Notes under the pieces: model-generated
What the model was told of the DNA's origin: nothing
Seen by the model: only the letters and a program-made list of their open reading frames with translations
Databases searched by the model: none
Made by a program: the position numbers and the translations under genes
In this document: one piece after another, positions 8,516 to 17,485 of the stretch
Layout of the letters: each line of letters starts with the position of its first letter
Position numbering within the stretch: the first letter of the stretch is position 1
Origin: JAEZKC01 sp046546375
GTDB lineage: Bacteria > Fibrobacterota > Chitinivibrionia > Chitinivibrionales > Chitinispirillaceae
Length of the DNA stretch: 64,000 bases
Assembly (NCBI GenBank): GCA_046546375.1
Contig: JBKGXV010000001.1
Span: 120,460-184,459, forward strand
Direction: 5' to 3'

Positions 8516-9814
8516 TTAAAACAGTTTACCGTTGAGTTCTTTTGCTTTCTGACGTACTGTCTCCATGGCTTCACAGCCCCATCCGGAAACTCTTGATAGG
8601 AAAAAAGTGTCATTGTGCCACAGGGGATTTGTATGCAGTTGCGGAAAGTGTTTCGAATAATAATTGAACAGAGGGGTTCCCGGGACAGGTGAGTAAAATA
8701 CCGGTTTGACTTTCAATCCTGTTGAAGATACTGTATCCATTTCCCTGAGCATATCTTCGGGAGTCTGATCCGGTAGACCTGCCATCATGTACACACCAGC
8801 ATTTTTATGCATACCGGCCTCGTGCAGCAGCCTGCTTTTTTCCTCAAGCATTTGTAGAGTTACTTTGCCGCCGGTGCTGTCCTGGAACCGGTTGTCAGCG
8901 GTTTCATACCCGAAACGTAGCGTTTTCGTATTGAGTGATTTGAGACTGGCGATGGTCTCTTTGTTTATGTTTTTCAGGTGTAATCCGTTGGGAGTGTGAA
9001 ATCTGATTTCTTTCTTGAAGGTATCTAGAGTGTTTTCCAAGGGAAACAGCGTTTTTTCCGGCAGGACCAGCAGAGCATCGTCATAGAATGCAAAATCCCT
9101 GATACCTTTACTGTGAATCAGATATAGAATTTCCTCCTTAACTGTTTCGTGTGGGCGTATGAGAAATCGGGGCTGCAGTTTCTTGGCTGCGCAATATGAA
9201 CAGGAGAGCGGACATCCCAAACATGTCAGCACTGGGCCGTGAAGAATGTTTCCGGCGGATTTGAGCCCGGCAGTGAGTTTGGGTTTCCATGCTTTGTCAT
9301 AAATGCTACTTGTAAATTGGATCCCTGCTGTTTCGAATTCCTTGTCAGCGGTTATGACGTCGGGATGATGTCGGCTGAAGTAGTGACCGAACAGTCTGAC
9401 TGCAGCCCCGCCGACCACAATGGGGGGGTGGGGGAATACCGAACGAATGAATTTTATAGTTTCACTGACTCCCGGAAGCCAGTAGGTCATCATGCTTCCC
9501 AGGAAAATGACATCTGGGGACTTTATCTGAGACAGGCGTGTTTTGAAATCTTCGGGGCAGAGTCCGTACAGTTTGTATTTACGTTGGATCGATTCGTACA
9601 GTTGAGGTTTGCTGATTTCTCTCCAGAGGAAATTACTGGTATTGTAGCGTTTCTTTTTGATGGCAGAGCGTTCGAGGCAATTGATGTAGTGGGTATCAAA
9701 TCCCTTCTCCTGTAGAAACTGAATAAGAAAATAGAGACCAAGCGGGTGCATCCATTCATCATACAGTTTGAAATCTGTTATGTAGGGATTTATTATTAGT
9801 GCTGTTTTGGGCAT
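8516..9814 (-). CDS. B12-binding-type radical SAM protein
   Basis: This 432-residue protein has an N-terminal Rossmann-like part (TALIINPYITDF..., about 1-170) like cobalamin-binding domains of the class B radical SAM group. The radical SAM core follows, with CPLSCSYC near residue 205 (CX3CX2C). The later segment LRFGYETADNRFQDSTGG and the end match Elp3/MiaB-like TIM barrels. The DxHxxG cobalamin motif is not evident, so B12 binding is uncertain. It ends 15 bases from the convergent PorV/Q-like gene. The substrate is unknown. Confidence 0.8.
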   Translation of the reverse strand: MPKTALIINPYITDFKLYDEWMHPLGLYFLIQFLQEKGFDTHYINCLERSAIKKKRYNTSNFLWREISKPQLYESIQRKYKLYGLCPEDFKTRLSQIKSPDVIFLGSMMTYWLPGVSETIKFIRSVFPHPPIVVGGAAVRLFGHYFSRHHPDVITADKEFETAGIQFTSSIYDKAWKPKLTAGLKSAGNILHGPVLTCLGCPLSCSYCAAKKLQPRFLIRPHETVKEEILYLIHSKGIRDFAFYDDALLVLPEKTLFPLENTLDTFKKEIRFHTPNGLHLKNINKETIASLKSLNTKTLRFGYETADNRFQDSTGGKVTLQMLEEKSRLLHEAGMHKNAGVYMMAGLPDQTPEDMLREMDTVSSTGLKVKPVFYSPVPGTPLFNYYSKHFPQLHTNPLWHNDTFFLSRVSGWGCEAMETVRQKAKELNGKLF

Positions 9815-9921
9815 TTTCAGGAAACGTGCTATTTTTGATGCAATGTCTGATAAATATATCTCATGGCGGGACCAATAACTTTAGTGATTTTCAGTGCAGA
9901 TTCAGGTAGAATGGATATGTG

Positions 9922-10911
9922 ATGGCGACTGTGCAGTGGGAAAAGGAAGAAATTCATACCGATCAGGGTCAGGTGGTCAGTGCAGTTGCACCGGTGGTTG
10001 TATCGGCGAGCAGGGCAACTGATATACCCGCTTTCTATCCGGAGTGGATGATTAATCGGTTAAGAGCCGGATACGCGCGCTGGGTCAATCCCTTTAACGG
10101 GGTTTCTCAGTATATTTCATTTACCAAAACCCGCCTGATAGTGTTCTGGACAAAGAACCCCGAGCCTTTCATACCATTTCTGGAAGAATTGGAAACGAGA
10201 GGGATACATTATTTTTTCCATTTTACCCTCAATGATTATGACAAGGAGGGGTATGAACCGGGGGTTCCCGAGCTGTCCCGCAGAATAGAAACGTTTATCG
10301 ATCTCTCAAGGCGTATTGGAAAAGAAAAGGTGCTGTGGCGTTTTGATCCTCTTCTTCTTTCAGACAGAGTAAATCCCGAGACGCTGATTCAAAAAGTGAG
10401 AAGGGTGGGGGATATGATTCATCCGTACACGTCCCGGTTGACCGTAAGTTTTTTCAGTCCCTATGCCAAGGTCCTTACAAGGTGCAGACGAAAAGGAATA
10501 GAGTTTCAGGATGTCACTGAGCAGCAGGGTATAGATTTAATTTCGGTTTTAAAGCAGCTGACCTCTTGTTGGGAGTTGAATTTCCACACGTGCGGCGAAA
10601 AACGGGATTTTTCTCCGCTGGGTGTTGAAAGAGGTCGCTGTATAGATGAACGCCATGTAGCTGAGATATTTGCAGATGATGTCGAGCTGATGCGGTTTCT
10701 CAACCCACAGTGGGATTTGGATCTTTTCGGAAAAGGCGAGTTTCGTAAAGGACTCAGGGACAGCGGACAGCGCAAGTACTGCGGGTGCATGAAGAGCAAG
10801 GATATAGGACGGTACAACACCTGTCCGCACGGCTGTGTTTACTGCTACGCCAATGCATCTTCATACCGTCTCAGAATCGCAGATCAAACCCGGGATATTC
10901 TGGCATTGTAA
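9922..10911 (+). CDS. DUF1848 family protein with C-terminal cysteine cluster
   Basis: About 329 residues. The opening VVSASRATDIPAFYPEWM and the segment VFWTKNPEPFIPFLEEL are typical of DUF1848, a family distantly related to radical SAM barrels whose function is not known to me. The C-terminus holds CGCMKSKDIGRY...CPHGCVYCYAN, a set of closely spaced cysteines (CPHGCVYC is CX3CX2C) that very likely binds an iron-sulfur cluster. The cluster sits at the C-terminus rather than the N-terminus. ATG 9922 and GTG 9919 are both possible starts. It is divergent from the radical SAM gene before it. Confidence 0.8.
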   Translation: MATVQWEKEEIHTDQGQVVSAVAPVVVSASRATDIPAFYPEWMINRLRAGYARWVNPFNGVSQYISFTKTRLIVFWTKNPEPFIPFLEELETRGIHYFFHFTLNDYDKEGYEPGVPELSRRIETFIDLSRRIGKEKVLWRFDPLLLSDRVNPETLIQKVRRVGDMIHPYTSRLTVSFFSPYAKVLTRCRRKGIEFQDVTEQQGIDLISVLKQLTSCWELNFHTCGEKRDFSPLGVERGRCIDERHVAEIFADDVELMRFLNPQWDLDLFGKGEFRKGLRDSGQRKYCGCMKSKDIGRYNTCPHGCVYCYANASSYRLRIADQTRDILAL

Positions 10912-11159
10912 TGTCAATCTCGTGCTTTGACCAACTGTTCTGTTTGTAGTACAGTAGCGGTCTCGTTATAGAGTGTGACTCCCGAATTCGGGACATAAAC
11001 GCGAGAATCGTGAATGATAGTCGATAATAGAAGTGAATTGCTTTCATCAGTTAAAACCTTTATAGACTGATGTGGCAGTTACAACACAAATAAATTATTT
11101 CTCCCAGAGCAAAAGGGAGGAAATGTTTTGAAAAGTACGGATAAACGTAAGTGAGATTC

Positions 11160-11765
11160 TTATTCGTCGAATTCTGAGTCCGTATCCTCTTCGCCCATGT
11201 CCTGCAGAGCTGCAGTCCATTTGGGAAGGGATGCTTTTGAAAGCTTACGTTCCTCTCGGTCCGGTTGTGAGAATCTGCTGCGTTCTGACCTCCCTCTGCC
11301 CCCTTTTGCTATAAGCAGTTGGGCTGCTTTGTCCTGATTTGTTCTATAAGCTCGTGAAAGTGCGGTTTCCTCATATTGATCAACTGTATTGATCTGAGCT
11401 CCTTTTTCCAGAAGCATATCAAGAATTTTGATGTAGCCATTTTCTGCTGCTAGCATCAGCGGGGTTGTCCCTCTGACCTTCCCCCTGCAGTTCACATCAG
11501 CCCCGTTCAAAAGCAGAGTTTTAACAACCGGGACATGTCCTTCTTCGGACGCTCTCATAAGAGCAGTAAACCCGCCCCTGTCCGCAGCATTGACATCAGC
11601 ACCTTTCGTTATAAGTAGTTTTACTATTTCGGTACTGCCGCACCAGGCCGCTTCTATAAGAGGTGTTCTGCCTGAATAATCCGCTAGGTTCACATCAGCC
11701 CCGTTTTCCACAGACTGCTTCACTTCAGAAATTTTGTTTTTGATGCAGGCACTGATAAGGTTCAT
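11160..11765 (-). CDS. Ankyrin-repeat protein
   Basis: This 201-residue protein has about four to five ankyrin repeats (about 5-150), with typical units such as GRTPLIEAAWCGSTEIVKLL, NGADVNAAD and GTTPLMLAAENGYIKI. A Lys/Arg-rich stretch and an acidic tail (GEEDTDSEFDE) follow. There is no signal peptide, so it is likely a cytoplasmic protein-binding scaffold. The start at 11765 has AAGGAG eight bases upstream. No partner gene is clear; the next gene upstream has its own terminator. Confidence 0.88.
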   Translation of the reverse strand: MNLISACIKNKISEVKQSVENGADVNLADYSGRTPLIEAAWCGSTEIVKLLITKGADVNAADRGGFTALMRASEEGHVPVVKTLLLNGADVNCRGKVRGTTPLMLAAENGYIKILDMLLEKGAQINTVDQYEETALSRAYRTNQDKAAQLLIAKGGRGRSERSRFSQPDREERKLSKASLPKWTAALQDMGEEDTDSEFDE

Positions 11766-11902
11766 GTAAAAATCTCCTTTTTGCACTATCCTGACCTGTA
11801 AGGACAAAAGGTGCTATCTTTTATCCGGTGTTCTTCTGTTATTCCTGAAGCCATCAGACTATCAAGAACCGTACCGGATTGGGATCTGAACCGAAGCGTT
11901 TC

Positions 11903-11938
11903 AAAAAAGGCCGGAACGGTATCATTCTCATTCCGGCC
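11903..11938 (-). terminator. Rho-independent terminator after the DUF2267 gene
   Basis: On the minus strand an 8-base-pair arm GGCCGGAA/TTCCGGCC (11931-11938 with 11909-11916) with a 14-base loop is followed by six T. It starts eight bases after the DUF2267 stop. Confidence 0.85.
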
Positions 11939-11945
11939 CTGCTCA

Positions 11946-12326
11946 TCATGCATTCTCAAGCATGGAGGCCCATTCCGAGGGCAACCCCTCTTTCCAATGC
12001 GCGAAGTGATCCGAAGGTGTATCCTCTTTCACCATATGAAGAACAGCTCTGATAAGACTCTGAACCTGGTCGGTTGATATCTTGAACTGTTCTTTCAGAT
12101 CATCTACGTACTGTTCCAGGGATATTGTGGTAACATTTATCTGGTGTCCCCGGAGCTCCTGTTCTGTAAGAGGTTCAGGTAGATCTTTTGTGAATTCTTT
12201 AGCCTGCTCCTCCTTCATACGGCTTGCCAGATGTCCCAATACCGATTTCACCATAGCATCGGCTTTCTGTTCGCTTTCCACAAATGGCAGCGATTTCACT
12301 CTCATCAATATAGCAGAGTACTGCAT
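11946..12326 (-). CDS. DUF2267 family protein
   Basis: This 126-residue, mostly helical soluble protein has the DUF2267 pattern: an N-terminal helix with LMRVKSLPFVESEQKADAMV, then VLGHLASRMKEEQAKEF, LPEPL and a second helical half. In that family the two halves are related repeats. The function is not established. It stands alone between two terminators. Confidence 0.7.
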   Translation of the reverse strand: MQYSAILMRVKSLPFVESEQKADAMVKSVLGHLASRMKEEQAKEFTKDLPEPLTEQELRGHQINVTTISLEQYVDDLKEQFKISTDQVQSLIRAVLHMVKEDTPSDHFAHWKEGLPSEWASMLENA

Positions 12327-12391
12327 GATTTTACCCCCTCTCAGCTCATCTGTGCGGTTTTAATTTCTCCGCTTCAACCCTTATATATTAC

Positions 12392-12423
12392 GAAAGAACA
12401 GGGGCTGACTTTATGTCAGCCCC
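12392..12423 (-). terminator. Probable terminator after the fused acyl enzyme
   Basis: GGGGCTGAC (12401-12409) and GTCAGCCCC (12415-12423) form a perfect nine-base-pair hairpin with a five-base loop. On the minus strand the following bases are only moderately T-rich, so termination may be partial. Confidence 0.65.
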
Positions 12424-12455
12424 GGAAAAATTACGATAGAGGATAATGGATGGTA

Positions 12456-15149
12456 TTATCTGAGATCGGTGATTACCGAACGGATGTAGGAGGATATGTC
12501 TTCAACGGCGCAATTATGAGATAGCTTGCCTTTCTGTATAGCTTCACTGATTTTGAAAGGCCTACCGAAACTCAGTACCGGTGTATTAGAATTATTGCTT
12601 TTTGCGGAGGGACCGGAAGTACCCAGAGAAATGCGTATAGGTACTACTGAGCTTTCTGTTTCTCTGGCAATCATTCCCACTCCCGATTTGAATTCAGCGG
12701 GGACAGGAGAGGTGTTGAGTTTGCCTTCAGGGAACACCAGAAGATTTCTTCTACCTTTGAGTACTGAAAGAGAGAGTTTCAAGACTTCTATGGGATCATT
12801 TTCCCTGTCCAGCTTAAGCATGTTGGGCCGGTGAAGATAGTAGGGAAGAGCCGGGTATTTTAAAGCTTCCTTGTCTCCCAGGTAGAATGTGTTTTTTCTT
12901 ATTTCTTCAGGAAGTGAATTGAGAATCCAGAACGCATCATAGACACTGCTGTGATTGGCAGCGAAAATGAAGGGCTTTTGTGAAATGTCTATTTGTTCCA
13001 GTCCATTGCTGCTGAAATTGAGAAATTTCCCAGCCATTCGGATAAGAGATGGACCGAAGGTCTTGTGGACCATGCTGGTTTGCCTCTGAAAGGAAGACGC
13101 TTCAGGAGCTTCCGCAAGAATCCGTTCTTTTAAATCCATGACCTTCTCTATTGAGGTCACCGTGGCTTCTCCGCTGCTCAGTCTTTCTTTCACCATGGAA
13201 ACCAGGTCTGCCACAGTTTCCATTTTATCAAAAACATCATCGGTTATCGCCATGAAGAAACGCTTTTCTATAATACTCAAAAGTTCTAACCTGCCGAGTG
13301 AATCCAAACCCAGATCTGTTTCCAGGTGAGAACGAGGGTTGACGATGGATTTGTCTACTTTCGGAGAAGTTTTTACTATTGCTTCCACAACTCCTCTGAA
13401 TTCGTCTGTATCCATAAGCGCCATTTCGAGAACTGAAAGCTGATCCTCGGCAACAGGTCTGTTTCCTGACTTACGTTTGATGGAGTTGTAAAGCTTGATT
13501 ATAAGTGGCTTTTTGAGTTTTCGAGTAGTCGTACGGGGCAGCAGCTGGTAAACGGTAACGAAATCCGCTATGCGGCGGTATACGGGAAGGCTCTTTCCCA
13601 GGCGTACCAGTTCTTCGTAAATCATGTCAGTTGCCTGGGATACCGTGTATGTTTTCCTGATCTCTTTCTGAGGAACTATTGCTGCTGCAACGATTTCACC
13701 CTCTCCCTGTTTTATTCCGAAAACGGCTATCTCTTCGATAAGAGAAGATGCGGAGTAATGATCCTCCAGCTCTTCGGGATATACGTTTTTACCGCTGTCC
13801 AGGACAATCATATCCTTTTTACGGCCCATTATGTATAGATATCCGTCCTTATCCAGTTTTCCCAGATCCCCAGTATGGAACCAACCGTCATCATCAAATA
13901 CTTCCTGATTCAGCTGTTCGTTTTTGTAGTAACCACCGAACACACAGCTACCCCTCAGGAGTATTTCGCCCACCCCTGAACTGTCAGGATCATCTATTTT
14001 CACCTCATTATCCTGCAGGACCGGTCCTACCGATCCCAGGCGGGGTTCTGAATGCGGACACAAGGTAATAGGGCCGAAGGTTTCGGTAAGACCATAACCT
14101 TCAACTATGTTGAATCCCATCTGTCTGAAACCATTCCAGTATCTCTTTCCCAGTGCCGCTCCGCCGGATATGATCAGTTTGAGTTTTCCTCCGAATCCCT
14201 TATGCACACTTGAGAAGAGGCTTCGTCTGAAAGTGTCTCCCATCGTGTTTCCCAAGGTTGCAGAGAGTGTTTTCATTCCTGTAAAAACGGTGGACACTGC
14301 AGGACCTTTCTTTTTAACGTTGTGTATGACACTTTCATAGAAAAGAGAGATCATTTTAGGTACTGCGGGAAGAACGGTCACACTCTTGTCCTTGAGTGCC
14401 TCGATTATAAGTGGCCCCTTAACGTAAGGTACGAACACCACATCCATGCCGCCGCATAGGGGGCCGGCTACACAGGCTGCGAAACCGAACACGTGATGAA
14501 GGGGCAGTACTGCAAGGAATGTGTCTCTGCTGTCCAAATTCATTCTGGGTATGGCGTGACGCGATACTGCGGTGTAGTTTTTCTGGGTGAGAACGACACC
14601 CTTGGCTCGCCCCGTGGTTCCGGAGGTGAAAATGATCACCATGGGGTCATCCGGTTTGAATCTGTTGGAAAAAGCTTCCTTCTGAGGATTGCCCCCTGAC
14701 AGATATTGATCGAACTCCACCTCTTTTTCTTTTGTTCCGCTGTCTAAAACAACCACTTTGTCTAAAAAGGAGTATTTGTCTCTGAGTTTTCTGAACAAGT
14801 TGAGATAGACCTTGGAACAAAAGACCACCTTGGCTTCAACTGTCTGGACTATCTCCTCGATCTCCGAAGGTGGGATGTTGGGGTCAATGGGAACGGTACA
14901 GGCTCCGGTGAGAAATATACCGTGGTAGGCTATGACCCACTCCGGGGAGTTTTCGCCGATGACCACTGCGTTTATTCCTCTTTTAAGCCCCTGTTTTCTC
15001 AATACGTGGGTAAGGCGGTTGAGGTCATTATGGAAATCCTCGAAACTCCAACTTTTGTACATTCCGTTGCGTTTTATATGCAAACAGCTCTTGTGGCTGT
15101 ATGTTTCCACCGCATTTTTCAAAAGGTCGGCATATACAAACTGATTCAT
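12456..15149 (-). CDS. Fused acyl-activating enzyme, acyl carrier domain and acyltransferase
   Basis: This 897-residue protein combines three activities. Residues about 1-560 are an AMP-forming acyl-CoA/acyl-ACP synthetase, with FTSGTTGRAKG near 176, GYGLTETFGP and the TGDLGKLDKDGY region. Around 590-670 is a carrier domain with LGLDSLGR, whose serine (near 615) would accept phosphopantetheine. Residues about 700-895 are a PlsC-type lysophosphatidate acyltransferase with NHSSVYD (near 731, the HX4D motif) and FPEG (near 808). It could activate a free fatty acid, load it on its own carrier and hand it to a lysophospholipid, like a larger Aas. The start at ATG 15149 has a GGGAG site; the frame is open to 15212. 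It needs AcpS for the carrier arm. Confidence 0.88.
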   Translation of the reverse strand: MNQFVYADLLKNAVETYSHKSCLHIKRNGMYKSWSFEDFHNDLNRLTHVLRKQGLKRGINAVVIGENSPEWVIAYHGIFLTGACTVPIDPNIPPSEIEEIVQTVEAKVVFCSKVYLNLFRKLRDKYSFLDKVVVLDSGTKEKEVEFDQYLSGGNPQKEAFSNRFKPDDPMVIIFTSGTTGRAKGVVLTQKNYTAVSRHAIPRMNLDSRDTFLAVLPLHHVFGFAACVAGPLCGGMDVVFVPYVKGPLIIEALKDKSVTVLPAVPKMISLFYESVIHNVKKKGPAVSTVFTGMKTLSATLGNTMGDTFRRSLFSSVHKGFGGKLKLIISGGAALGKRYWNGFRQMGFNIVEGYGLTETFGPITLCPHSEPRLGSVGPVLQDNEVKIDDPDSSGVGEILLRGSCVFGGYYKNEQLNQEVFDDDGWFHTGDLGKLDKDGYLYIMGRKKDMIVLDSGKNVYPEELEDHYSASSLIEEIAVFGIKQGEGEIVAAAIVPQKEIRKTYTVSQATDMIYEELVRLGKSLPVYRRIADFVTVYQLLPRTTTRKLKKPLIIKLYNSIKRKSGNRPVAEDQLSVLEMALMDTDEFRGVVEAIVKTSPKVDKSIVNPRSHLETDLGLDSLGRLELLSIIEKRFFMAITDDVFDKMETVADLVSMVKERLSSGEATVTSIEKVMDLKERILAEAPEASSFQRQTSMVHKTFGPSLIRMAGKFLNFSSNGLEQIDISQKPFIFAANHSSVYDAFWILNSLPEEIRKNTFYLGDKEALKYPALPYYLHRPNMLKLDRENDPIEVLKLSLSVLKGRRNLLVFPEGKLNTSPVPAEFKSGVGMIARETESSVVPIRISLGTSGPSAKSNNSNTPVLSFGRPFKISEAIQKGKLSHNCAVEDISSYIRSVITDLR

Positions 15150-15477
15150 ATCTGTTCGCTCCCAAGTTAAAGCAGTTGGATGGGCCTCAGGACCATGTGA
15201 TTGGGAATACAACTGCCGTTTTTTGATTTTCCAGGCCTGTGCCGATCGTGCTGATACTTGATCTGGCCGAGTAAAAGTAGAATATAAGTATAATTTTTCT
15301 CTGATAAATCAAAAAGCTTTATTCTTTTTTAAAATCATATCTGCGTTAAAGACATCATTCTGTTGTTCGTTTTGGGATGTTAAAAGGTATTGACATTAAT
15401 CGGCGATTTTAAATTTTTGATCTGAGCGTTTACCGGATTCTATTTTGAGGAGGAATGTTCAGGAAAAGGAGGAAATT
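15150..15477. other. 328-base gap between divergent genes
   Basis: AT-rich upstream region of the fused acyl enzyme (minus) and a small secreted protein (plus). It holds a consensus minus-35-like TTGACA at 15390-15395 on the plus strand, but the box 17 bases on (ATTTTT) is poor. TATAAT-like bases lie near 15289. No gene, RNA or clear operator is visible. Confidence 0.4.
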
Positions 15478-15930
15478 GTGAATGTGATGAAATTGCTGGT
15501 GGTTTTATGCGTTGTTTTGGGATTATATCAAACACCTTCTGCTCAGCAGTTGGTGAAATTCAGAGGCAGTGATGGCTGGGGGCATGATAGCCGTTACGAA
15601 CAACTTTTCAGCGGCTTTGATCTGCAGACTTATATAGGCGACGTCGTCAGAATAGATACTGTTACTCCTATGCAGGACATGGGTGTGGGGATCCAGATCG
15701 TTTTGGATTACGAATCCGAGAAGATCCCGGTGCATCTGGGGCCGGCGTGGTATATCCTCAATCAGGATATAAATTTCCCTCAAGATAAGGAAATCGAGGT
15801 GAGAGGCTGCAGCGCATTTTACTCCAGCTCCGAGTTTATCATGCCTGTGGAGATCAGATTAAAGGATCGGATTCTTCGGCTGAGGGATGAGGAGGGGTAT
15901 CCGCTTTGGAATGTTATTAGGGATGATTAG
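15478..15930 (+). CDS. Small secreted protein of unknown function
   Basis: About 150 residues with a signal peptide (MKLLVVLCVVLGLYQTPSAQ). The mature part, about 130 residues, has mixed strand-like segments (VVRIDTVTPMQDMGVGIQIV, IPVHLGPAWYILNQ) and no cysteine pair or known motif. The segment VPVHLGP-WY-L resembles the OB-fold-like pattern seen in some DUFs, but I do not recognise a family. AGGAGG at 15467-15472 favours the GTG at 15478 as the start; ATG 15487 would remove three residues. It ends seven bases from the convergent argA. Confidence 0.6.
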   Translation: MNVMKLLVVLCVVLGLYQTPSAQQLVKFRGSDGWGHDSRYEQLFSGFDLQTYIGDVVRIDTVTPMQDMGVGIQIVLDYESEKIPVHLGPAWYILNQDINFPQDKEIEVRGCSAFYSSSEFIMPVEIRLKDRILRLRDEEGYPLWNVIRDD

Positions 15931-15936
15931 GCGGAG

Positions 15937-17298
15937 TTAATCCGCTTGAATGCCATTGGTGATTCGCTGTTCGGAGATGGGGAATTTGAGAACCAGACTG
16001 TTTCTGTTCCTGTTATAGCTCTCTTTTTTCTGCTCGGGTAATTCGTTTACGTCTGTTTTGACGAACCCCAGCTGCTGGAACCAGTCTGCAGTTTGGGTGG
16101 TCAATACGAAGACCGAATTGAGGTTCATTCTGGTTGCCTGTTCCAGAAAATAGGAGATCATTTTTTTGCCGATGCCCGTGTTGGAGTACATCTCATCAAC
16201 TACAATTGCGGCAATCTCTCCTTTGCGGCCGGGGTAAATATGCAGTGCACCGCAACCGTGCAGTGTACCATCCACCTCATATACTGCATAATCTTTGATT
16301 CTCTCTGCCAGATCCTCATATGTGCGCGGAATAAGTACTCCCTCATCGATTTTCGGCTGCATGATCGACAGTACTTCCGGTATGTCTGACACCGTCATGG
16401 GGCGGACATTTTCGTGCTGATTCGCATACACCATGGTTCCCAAACCACGGTTGGAGAATATCTCCTGAAGAAGCATCCCTTCTATTCTGCCTTCGACGAT
16501 ATGAACACGGCGCACACCTTTTCTGCAGGCGCGGTAGGCATAGGAGATCAGCTCCTTTTGTTCGTTGTATGCAGGGTCGGTGTTGAAATCGAGAAATTGT
16601 TTGGCTTGTGCTACGGTGAGCTGGGAAATGGTCCCGTCCTCAGTCACGAAGACCTCTTCGGGAACGGAAAAACCTCTGGATTTGATGCCGCCCTGGTCGG
16701 TTACAAAGAAAAGTTTTGTGGCCTTCATTTGAGCACTGAGAGTGAAGGCGAGTTCGTTTGAGGAAAGGTTGTAGGGTTTGCCGTTTGCACTCCAACCGAT
16801 ATTGGGGAAAATAGGTATGAGTCCCTCATCCAGAACCTTTTTCAGAATATCGGCTTGGAGTTTCTCCACAACCCCGGAATTCTGGAAATCAACCCCCTCT
16901 ATCACTCCTATGCTGCGCGCTCTCACCCAGTTTCCGATTATGGCATTTGCACCTTCTTCGGCAAGCATGGTCATGATTCTGTTGGAAACATCGAAGGCTG
17001 CCATTTTTATGAAAGGAATGGATTCGGGGGATGAAATCCGTACACCATTCACTCTGGGGCACTCAATTTCATATGTGTTTAGGATATCGTCAATTCTTGT
17101 TCTTGCTCCCGGCACCAGTATTATTTTTATGCCCATACGGTGCAGAAGTACAAGATCCCTGATCAAAACGGGAAAGAGATCATTGGAGATAAGGGAACTG
17201 TCGATTTTTATGACAAAAGTTTCGTTTTTGAAACGGTTTATATACCCGAACGCCTGACGAATTATCTCAACCTGCTCTTTGAGCTTTGTTTTGTCCAT
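15937..17298 (-). CDS. argA: Amino-acid N-acetyltransferase (N-acetylglutamate synthase)
   Basis: ArgA makes N-acetylglutamate from acetyl-CoA and glutamate, the first step of arginine synthesis. The 453-residue length matches the classic two-domain enzyme. Residues about 1-290 are an amino acid kinase fold (TFVIKIDSSLI, KIILVPGARTRIDDIL, ELAFTLSAQMKATKLFFVTD). About 300-440 are a GNAT acetyltransferase with VVDEMYSNTGIGKKMI (acetyl-CoA loop) and FVLTTQTADWFQQLGF. It is a single gene with no other arg gene nearby. A GGAAGG site lies just before the ATG at 17298. Confidence 0.92.
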   Translation of the reverse strand: MDKTKLKEQVEIIRQAFGYINRFKNETFVIKIDSSLISNDLFPVLIRDLVLLHRMGIKIILVPGARTRIDDILNTYEIECPRVNGVRISSPESIPFIKMAAFDVSNRIMTMLAEEGANAIIGNWVRARSIGVIEGVDFQNSGVVEKLQADILKKVLDEGLIPIFPNIGWSANGKPYNLSSNELAFTLSAQMKATKLFFVTDQGGIKSRGFSVPEEVFVTEDGTISQLTVAQAKQFLDFNTDPAYNEQKELISYAYRACRKGVRRVHIVEGRIEGMLLQEIFSNRGLGTMVYANQHENVRPMTVSDIPEVLSIMQPKIDEGVLIPRTYEDLAERIKDYAVYEVDGTLHGCGALHIYPGRKGEIAAIVVDEMYSNTGIGKKMISYFLEQATRMNLNSVFVLTTQTADWFQQLGFVKTDVNELPEQKKESYNRNRNSLVLKFPISEQRITNGIQAD

Positions 17299-17425
17299 AT
17301 GCCTTCCAGTTTAGTCAAGTGCTTCATGTTTCTGGGCTGCTGAAGTATTTCTGGGAAAATAAAACCTGCGCACTCTCTTTACCACAGAGTGCATGTTTGG
17401 TTTACAACCGAATTTTCGAACGAGC

Positions 17426-17454
17426 TTGCATTTGGAGTTTTTCTATGATATTAT
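17426..17454 (+). promoter_or_regulatory. Sigma70-type promoter for the SBP-TPR-AraC cluster
   Basis: TTGCAT (17426-17431) and TATTAT (17449-17454) are 17 bases apart. The first gene starts at 17486, giving a leader of about 25 bases. Confidence 0.55.
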
Positions 17455-17485
17455 ATATTGGGCCAGTAACAATTGGAATATCCGC

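Noticed and set aside
9239..9715. Open frame of 158 codons on the plus strand
   Set aside because: Opposite the radical SAM gene with its clear cysteine motif; no independent signal.
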